Assembly: GCA_026874595.1 (NCBI GenBank) | Contig: CM049315.1 | Coordinates: forward strand, 3,094,664-3,158,663 | DNA length: 64,000 nucleotides | From: Sipunculus nudus | Lineage: Eukaryota; Annelida; Sipuncula; Golfingiida; Sipunculidae | Direction: 5' to 3' | Part shown: positions 58,401 through 64,000 of the stretch, in pieces | How the letters are laid out: each line of letters starts with the position of its first letter | Numbering within the stretch: the stretch's first letter is position 1 | Translations under genes and position numbers: made by a program | Notes under the pieces: generated by a model | What the model was told of the DNA's origin: nothing | The model's database searches: none | What the model saw: the letters and a program-made list of their open reading frames with translations, nothing else

Positions 58401-61400
58401 CATGAGATGAGATGTCACACACCTATTTAAGTGTCATTTTCTCATACTGGTATATTTTCACAGGTTCATCACAGCACAACAAGTACTCCAAGCCAAACAT
58501 CAACTAAAAATGATCCTAAAACTCCAGATGCCAGCTTCACAAGTTCTGGTGGGTCTACTCCACTATGACTCTCTCTCTGTCACACACGGTATTGTGTGTA
58601 TTTCACAGGTTTAATTCTCGTTAGATTGCTAGTTAAATCTAAGACCACCTTTTCTCATATTCTTATCAGTGAAATCTTCTATTTAAATAAAAGTTTGTAC
58701 AAGTTTGAGAACATCAGTGGGACAAATGACACCATTCTACCCAGGCATCACAAACATTGATGATGACAGCCAGGCGGGGTTGAACTCGGATGTACTTTTG
58801 CAAAAGTGGAATTTTATTATCTTAAAATGCTTGAAAATGGAGCATTATAATATGCAGTTCTCTGATCCAACAGACGTGATGCCACACCAAGCCAAGCAGA
58901 GAGCTGTGAGAGGCCGCCACCATACATCCCGAAGGTCACCAGTTCGGGATGTACGGTGGCTGTCTCTCGTGGCTCTCTGCTTGGCTTGGTGTGGCATCGC
59001 GTCTGTTGGCTCAGAGGACATGCTTAAGCAGCGTGCAACCTGTAGCTGCTCTACGAGCGTAATCTTCTTCTGCTGCTGCTGTTGCTGCAATTTATCCATT
59101 TAAACATCTATAATGTGTAAAGGCATTTCTGAGAGCTTTGCCATTCATTAGTAATTGCAAACCACTCTATTGTGATTGAAAAAAGGAAAAATGCATTTGA
59201 AAGGTCTGTTTTTGTTAACCTAAGTGTATATTATGTAGAATATATCTGACATTCATTTTAAGCCTGATTCTTTCAGCATTTGGTTCCCCACCCAGCAACA
59301 GGAAAGCTGGGCCACCACCAGGAAGAAAAATGGCAGGCACCATTGATGTTATTGGTTCCACAGCCAGGGATTCACGTCGTCCACAGCAGATAGAAGCCCC
59401 ACCACCAAGCACCATGGCTCCAGACTACAAGCGACCCATGGCCCCACCCCCAGACTTCTCACAACCCCCACCCACACACCTCCCGCCCCCACCCATGGCA
59501 GTGCCACCCCCTGATTTCCCCCCTCCCCCACAAGGTGTACCCCCTCCAGGTGTTCCCCCTCCACATTTGGGCGGACCTCCACCAGGTATGGGCAAATTAT
59601 GTTATTTAAACCCAGCAAGATATATAACTTTGTTTGCAGTGACAAATAGTAAAAATAGTTTTATTTCAGTTATACAAGATTCAGATTCCTTAGCTGGTAT
59701 TTGATGAACTTATAAATGTTATTTTTTAAGGGTGATTTTACAAATGTTTAATAATTTAATTAGCGCACAAAGTTTCAACATTCACCGATTGAACTGAGAT
59801 AATACCAATAAATAATTGATCCATATAATGAATTTGTTGTATATATTACAAAAGAATACTTTCAGCGAGTATTTTTTGGGCTAAATAGATGTTAATGTTT
59901 ATGAGTCTTAAAAATGCTACTCCACTGATCCACTGTACTCTAGTTTTCATGTTCTTCACTATTGTTCAAGATTTTTTAGTCTGAACTTGCTAAATCGATA
60001 TGCAAGACCTGTCCAATTAATTCACCAGCTACATTTGATTGACAGGTGTTCCCCCACCCCCTGGTATGCCAGGACCACCACCACCAAATTACAGACCCCC
60101 AGATCACCCGTACGACAACTTTTACCCCGGACCTGGAGGGCCAGGTGGACCACCCCCGGACCGTCCACCCCCGAGGTTTGATGATCGCCCTCCTTATGGT
60201 TACGACCCCTACAGTGGCAGTGGTGGAGGAGGATATGGTGGCGGACCTCCACCAGGAGCGTGGGATAATCGACCTCCGGGGTACACACCAGGCTGGGAAT
60301 ATGGCCGACAAAGTTCACCGATATCCGACTCTGATATCAGCAGGTACCATGAGCATTGTTCTAACAGTTCTGTTTCTCTCAGTTCACAAGTTTATAAATG
60401 CAAATGTTTGTCACAATATATTGATTGGTAAATAGATCGAAATTTAATTTATGATTTCATTAATAGCTTTCACCTGTTAATTAAGGTACTGCTTCCATGA
60501 GTCAGATATGACTTCTGTCACTCAGGCAGTATTTCTCCTTTATTTTGGTTGACTATATTTGCGAGGATATATTTTTGTGATATTCAGATTTTCATTGTTT
60601 CACAAAAATATACACAGACAATATAAGAATTATTTTGTTACTGGCAGAACAAGGAAGCTATAAATTAATGAGAGAAAAATTAAAATAAAATGAGCATATG
60701 TTAAGGGATTAGGCAGCAAGTTGATATTATTTCATTATTTACAGATAATGCAAAAAAGATCTGAAATTTTGTAAACTGTTATTACCGTAATGTCTACATC
60801 AGTTAGTATCCTTCATTAGTTCGCACACTATAAATTTCCTGATTCATATTTTTCTATATTACATATATGAATTCGTACACCAACATACTGTGCCGATATT
60901 AGCTATTGCCGGTGACCACCGGCGGTCAGTATGAACAGTAATTGTAAAAATGATTAAAACGGCTTTGCATGCGGAGATGAATCCAATGTCTACGCTGTTC
61001 ACCTGATAACAACACATCTTTATGTCTTAGTGCGAGGTTGTAACATGATAATTTATCGGAACAATTTTATAAGATTTGCGACTTCATGTATGTAAATAGG
61101 AAAAACTGTGGCTTAACTGATATCGATGGGCCATCTTTGCTTCAGACTTGTTACAGCATGAATGTGATTTGAACAATAGAACTCGAGGTAAAAAATGTGT
61201 CTTAATCAATAATATTTTGTTTACTTAATAATATAATAAGGAGGATTTGTAAGTGGGACAAAAATCACATTAGCTGATGATCATATACTAGTAATCCACT
61301 TGGGACAAACCTCGCACGGACCACTGATCACAGGCATGACCTGGTGCTACAAGACATCAAAGGTTAAATGGAGATCGTCAGAGTGCTTTGAACCGCAGCT

Positions 61401-62339
61401 ACAAAGGATATACCGCTGTCTTCAAGGGTTTTAATTTGATAAATCCCGGTTATGTCTGTGAAATAATTTATTTTTTTTCCCGCTGTATAAATCTTATAAG
61501 AATCTCCCAAATAAAAACTTCCGCATAATTCGTTGGTTACTGTGGCCATTCGGTTAAAGGCGCATGAAGTGCTTTAATGTGAACTATGTGCCCCTGGTTC
61601 AAACCTACCAATTTTTTCCCCCTTTTATGTTACTCCCCCGTCCCAGTTTAAAAATATGATAAACATATATTTTTTTTTTCATTTATTTCTTTCCACTGAA
61701 ATCACCAAACGGGTAAAATAAACAATTTATTGAAATATATAAATAAATCTGCTGAGATTACATATTCACGGCCGTAATAAGTTCACTTGCCGCCAGATGG
61801 CACCCCGAATAAATTTCATTAACGCCCTAAGAAAATCACCATTACCATTTTATTAGGGCGTATTCTGCAATCCATACAAATAATGTTTGTAAATGAATTA
61901 AATGTTGCCATGAAGTATTACAATACAATAGCCCATTTTCTTACCACTAATAATGCTACGCACCGCTGTAGGCCGTGAGAGAGTCCTGGCTAATGATGTT
62001 TTCTTTCATGTCCAAACTGTGAAACACACTTCGTTGCTGGTTTGTTTACCAATAATTTATTTGATGTGTAATATTAAGGTGATCCGCGACTCCTGTCAAT
62101 TTTGTTTGCACCACAGTCGTGATCAAATAAATTTGTTAACATACTAATGAGGTACAAATTTAACAGTTTGGGGTAATGAATTACTTAAGTTCAATTGTCG
62201 GTAGCTGGATTTTTGACGATCTTTATGATCTTTTGTGCTGGTCTGTGGGTTACGAATGATAAGTTTGTTACGGCCGGCAGTGCAGGCCGTCCCGGTTACC
62301 CCCTACCGGCGCGGCTAAAACCCTGTATATTATACATAC

Positions 62340-62376
<37 letters not shown>

Positions 62377-63766
62377 AAACACCGGTTTATAAAATGCCAG
62401 TTACGGGATAAACTGGATATCTTTTTCGTCACCAGCAGCGCTCACATATATTCCCGAACAAGTGTTAAATAATAATTAACATGGGAGTTGCCGTACATCA
62501 TCTATTATCGCCCATCGCCGGTTCTCAGATGTCAAACGATCTTCTCTCCTGCAATATTCTAATTTTTCATATTTTACATATAATAATTCACACACTGAGA
62601 AAAATAATTATTTTTTTCCTGTACGAATTCAAGTAGACATTACAGTATTTATGATGCCTGTCTTTTGCATTGAGACTTTAAATGTCACATTCCTTGAGGT
62701 ATATAAGATGTTAAGAGTGTTACTGTTTAAATGACTGTTCTCCTATTGATAGGGCATTTTATTGACATTTTTTAATTCACTCACAAAGATTGTAGATTTT
62801 ATACTCTTGTGGATATAAAGCCAGCCACATTACTGGAAGGATCATTGGAATATGCATTATTTCCCACAAGGGTGTAAAATGTACGAAAAGATTTGTTTTA
62901 GTGTCTTAATGTCTGGCCATAACATGTATTTCCTGTCTCTGTGTATAGAAAACCTGGAATTAGGAGTTTGGAAACTAATCACATGGCTATGTTCTGCCTC
63001 ATATTTAGGATAATGTACTTGAATTGATAGCTAAGGTGTGGATAAAATAACTTTTGGGCCACCCAAATGTATGTAGTCAATTCTTATAATCATTTGAATT
63101 TTTTATGTATGGGTATTTTGATTAACATATGATATTGAAGGAGTATTGTATTTTAGTAAGCATGAACAATTCAGGAATACGAAATAATTTGTTGTGAGAA
63201 GAATGAAAGTTCACATTTCTGTTGCAGCAGCTCTGAAGATGAACGAGAAAAACGACGATACAGAGAAAGTCGAGAAGGGAGAGAGGGTAGAGAAGGAAGA
63301 GGGAGGGACAGAGATGGCAGGTGAGTGAAGTAAAATGTCAAGGTTTGACGGGCTAATTATCATTAGTGTGGAGCTGCTTTGTTGAATTATGCTTTTCTCC
63401 ATCATTTCAGTTTGTAAGCTTATCTAGATGACAACATGTTTTTGACACATGCTCCTATCAGAGAAAGAATCACGTCAAGTGAAGTCAGAGGCATAATGTT
63501 GTGAAGGTCATTTATTCCCCTGGAGTGATATGTAATTAAAAATCCTGGCTGTGTGTTACACTATGAATGTTAAGAGTTCATGTGAATTTTGTAATTGCAG
63601 GATTTTGTGATTGATACATTTTATATCATTGTAGGGATTCCTACAGCAGCCGGAGAGACAGGTCAAGGTCACGTGACAGAGACCGGCGATACAGGGATCG
63701 TGAGCGAGATAGAGACAGAAGTGACAGAAGAAGTGATGACCGAGAAAACAGACATAGATCCAGAAA
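43336..63766 (+). CDS. FIP1L1: FIP1 / FIP1L1 orthologue, pre-mRNA 3'-end processing factor (3' end outside window)
   Basis: A subunit of nuclear CPSF. In known orthologues FIP1 binds CPSF30, poly(A) polymerase and U-rich RNA around the poly(A) site. Joined exons: 43336-43420, 54377-54501, 55616-55746, 56299-56345, 57320-57457, 57956-58065, 58464-58548, 59277-59585, 60046-60343, 63228-63320 and 63635-63766, about 517 residues so far (human FIP1L1 is about 590). All junctions are GT-AG and in phase. In order: MADATQ start and acidic DDDETWLYG; Asp-rich tract then VQVTIGDIK (about 100-108); Fip1 core with [18 protein letters not shown] and [20 protein letters not shown] (about 142-195); AGTIDVIG; a proline-rich stretch like that of vertebrate FIP1; a Gly/Pro/Tyr-rich exon; then RE/RD-rich exons. 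The last exon ends in an incomplete codon at a GTAAGC donor, so the gene continues. Confidence 0.95.
43421..54376 (-). mobile_element. FIP1 intron 1: nest of family A elements in minus orientation
   Basis: Minus-sense family A 3' ends (TTAGCTCAGCTGACTATAAG type) occur at 46090 and 48050; 5' ends (GTGACCCATGGGTCCCTTGT type) at about 44670, 50870, 52590 and 53945. The stretch 46090-47260 pairs in order with 27530-28640, and 53150-53500 with 27220-27520, so one copy seems split by a block from about 47260 to 53100 that itself contains another copy (48045-50890). CT-rich tract 51018-51092; C runs at 44541-44558, 49603-49620 and 49892-49919. No exon found in these 11 kb. Confidence 0.6.
54377..54501 (+). 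CDS. FIP1L1: FIP1 exon 2
   Basis: The acceptor TTTTTATAG and donor CTG/GTATGC enclose a Glu/Asp/Thr/Lys-rich segment ending [10 protein letters not shown], phase 0. The reading frame stays open into the intron only because the following 11-bp minisatellite lacks stops. The donor itself is the first GTATGCCC of that array. Confidence 0.85.
54502..55148 (+). repeat. 11-bp minisatellite starting at the FIP1 exon 2 donor
   Basis: Units of GCCCTGTGTGT with GTGTCA and GTGTAT variants. The first GTATGCCC is the splice donor itself. A longer module containing GTATGCTCTCTGTTTGCC recurs at 54832, 54931 and 55086. GTATGCC recurs at least six more times. Frames are open on both strands because of the repeat. 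Confidence 0.95.
55149..55615. other. FIP1 intron 2, remainder
   Basis: AT-rich intron sequence; nothing recognised. Confidence 0.6.
55616..55746 (+). CDS. FIP1L1: FIP1 exon 3 (acidic tract and VQVTIGDIK motif)
   Basis: The acceptor is TTTCACAG. The exon encodes an Asp-rich run followed by [13 protein letters not shown], then two bases of a split codon before GTAAGA. The acidic run followed by VxVTIGDIK is a hallmark of FIP1. Confidence 0.93.
55747..56298. other. FIP1 intron 3
   Basis: Intron sequence with a short C run near 56023; nothing else recognised. Confidence 0.6.
56299..56345 (+). CDS. FIP1L1: FIP1 exon 4
   Basis: A short 47-bp exon between TTCTTTCAG and G/GTAAGC, encoding [15 protein letters not shown] with split codons on both sides that match exons 3 and 5 in phase. 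Confidence 0.85.
56655..57150 (+). repeat. Degenerate tandem module and perfect palindrome in FIP1 intron 4
   Basis: The perfect 16-bp palindrome CCTGTCATATGACAGG is at 56657-56672. It is followed by about three diverged units of 120-130 bp sharing phrases such as GGATTTT.ATGA.ACT, CACA.ATATTTAATGAGGTCA and a GGTGTCGCC-like junction. The layout, a terminal palindrome plus tandem core, resembles the other element families here. Confidence 0.55.
57320..57457 (+). CDS. FIP1L1: FIP1 exon 5 (start of Fip1 core)
   Basis: The acceptor CTGTTTCAG and donor CAG/GTAATT enclose 45 full codons including [18 protein letters not shown] and DMPWRKP, the first half of the conserved Fip1 domain (PF05182). Confidence 0.95.
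57458..57955. other. FIP1 intron 5
   Basis: AT-rich intron; nothing recognised. Confidence 0.6.
57956..58065 (+). CDS. FIP1L1: FIP1 exon 6 (core of Fip1 domain)
   Basis: The acceptor TTTTACAG and donor TAT/GTAAGT enclose [20 protein letters not shown], the most conserved FIP1 block, then a basic stretch. The frame stays open past the donor only through intron sequence. Confidence 0.95.
58066..58463. other. FIP1 intron 6
   Basis: AT-rich intron; nothing recognised. Confidence 0.6.
58464..58548 (+). CDS. FIP1L1: FIP1 exon 7
   Basis: The acceptor is TTTTCACAG and the donor TCTG/GTGGGT, weaker than the others. It encodes a Ser/Thr/Pro-rich linker ([18 protein letters not shown]...) with the phases expected from exons 6 and 8. 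It is 28 codons plus one base, and could be alternatively included. Confidence 0.75.
58860..59016 (+). repeat. 74-bp inverted repeat with 9-bp loop in FIP1 intron 7
   Basis: Left arm 58860-58933 and right arm 58943-59016 are inverted copies with about 8 mismatches in 74, separated by GGTCACCAG. The intron transcript would fold into one long hairpin. The arms include CACACCAAGCCAAGCAGAGA and its complement. It may be a foldback MITE or a hairpin-RNA source. Confidence 0.9.
59277..59585 (+). CDS. FIP1L1: FIP1 exon 8 (IDVIG motif and proline-rich region)
   Basis: The acceptor CTTTCAG and donor CAG/GTATGG enclose 102 full codons. They begin [17 protein letters not shown], then AGTIDVIG (human FIP1L1 has a GAIDVIG-type motif here), then a dense proline-rich segment ([19 protein letters not shown]). 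Confidence 0.92.
59586..60045. other. FIP1 intron 8
   Basis: AT-rich intron; nothing recognised. Confidence 0.6.
60046..60343 (+). CDS. FIP1L1: FIP1 exon 9 (Gly/Pro/Tyr-rich)
   Basis: The acceptor ATTGACAG and donor CAG/GTACCA enclose 98 codons plus two bases. The exon continues the proline-rich region into [18 protein letters not shown] and ends [10 protein letters not shown]. Low complexity of this kind is typical of the FIP1 C-terminal half. Confidence 0.88.
60344..63227. other. FIP1 intron 9
   Basis: Contains a stretch (about 60880-62560) less AT-rich than other introns, with a short palindromic phrase CCGGTGACCACCGG at about 60910 and related CCGG-rich phrases at 62270-62315, then (CATA)n(TA)n at 62330-62377. 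No exon could be recognised in phase with exons 9 and 10. An uncharacterised transposable element is the likeliest content. Confidence 0.45.
63228..63320 (+). CDS. FIP1L1: FIP1 exon 10 (RE-rich, NAGNAG acceptor)
   Basis: The acceptor TGTTGCAGCAG offers two in-frame AGs three bases apart, so exon starts at 63228 or 63231 differ by one serine. It encodes [17 protein letters not shown] and a following Gly/Arg/Glu/Asp stretch. The donor is a consensus GTGAGT. Confidence 0.87.
63635..63766 (+). CDS. FIP1L1: FIP1 exon 11 (RD/RS-rich, last in window)
   Basis: The acceptor TCATTGTAG and donor AA/GTAAGC enclose 43 codons, for example [20 protein letters not shown], matching the RD-rich C-terminal region of vertebrate FIP1L1. 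It ends mid-codon, so at least one more exon lies beyond the window. Confidence 0.87.
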
Positions 63767-64000
63767 GTAAGCTGCACTCTAATCTTTGACCTTAACATAC
63801 TCCGTTAAACATAACTCATTTGATTATATAATGATTCATTTACCATGGTCTTATCATTTGATATATTACAGATTTAATACAAGGCACACTGCACTTCATT
63901 CTTCATTACAGGCTGTTTAGAATCATGCTCAGTGTATTTTAATTCAATGTATTTTAAGTCAAAATTAAAACAAACAAAAATCTAAAGAGATAGCATACAC

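Noticed and set aside
58705-59103. 132-codon open frame in FIP1 intron 7
   Set aside because: It runs through the hairpin inverted repeat, has no known motif, and exons 7 and 8 join in phase without it.

Overview
The window is eukaryotic, AT-rich and repeat-dense, and it looks like a bivalve mollusc genome. Two things suggest this: the main genes have metazoan exon-intron structure, and the introns are full of elements that resemble the 'pearl'/Helitron-like families known from bivalves (short inverted ends, internal tandem modules, an ACGG-type microsatellite just inside a terminal hairpin). The species call is inference. Only two protein-coding genes can be supported. They are divergently transcribed, with start codons 4.25 kb apart.

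Minus strand, 39084 down to 2938: a nine-exon gene for a 288-residue phytanoyl-CoA dioxygenase (PhyH) family protein, a non-haem Fe(II)/2-oxoglutarate oxygenase. Exons 2-9 join in phase with consensus splice sites and give a full-length protein with the HxD...H iron ligands and the 2-oxoglutarate arginine. Exon 1 (39054-39084) is a phase-matched inference across a 16.8-kb intron.

Plus strand, 43336 to beyond 63766: the orthologue of FIP1L1/FIP1, a subunit of the cleavage and polyadenylation specificity factor. Eleven exons encode about 517 residues, and the 3' end lies outside the window. The order is an acidic N-terminus, the Fip1 core, a proline-rich region, a Gly/Pro/Tyr-rich region and an RD/RE-rich C-terminus.

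The rest is repeats. Five minisatellites lie in the introns: 13 bp at 4239-6263, 50 bp at 18675-18969, 40 bp at 19022-19258, 37 bp at 22339-24440 and 11 bp at 54502-55148. A degenerate array also runs at 10150-10319 and resumes at 14054. The 50-bp and 40-bp arrays flank one 69-bp exon and multiply its 5' and 3' splice sites six-fold each. The FIP1 intron 2 array starts at the splice donor, and the 10150 array ends near an acceptor. The introns also carry nested transposons with readable boundaries: a hAT-like element (31934-33761, 11-bp inverted ends, 8-bp target duplication), a TIR element (10325-14053) that split a tandem array and then received two insertions, and pearl-like families A, B and C inserted into one another.

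No tRNA, rRNA, CRISPR or bacterial feature was seen. The two genes do unrelated jobs, and nothing in the sequence ties them together beyond a shared 4-kb divergent intergenic region.
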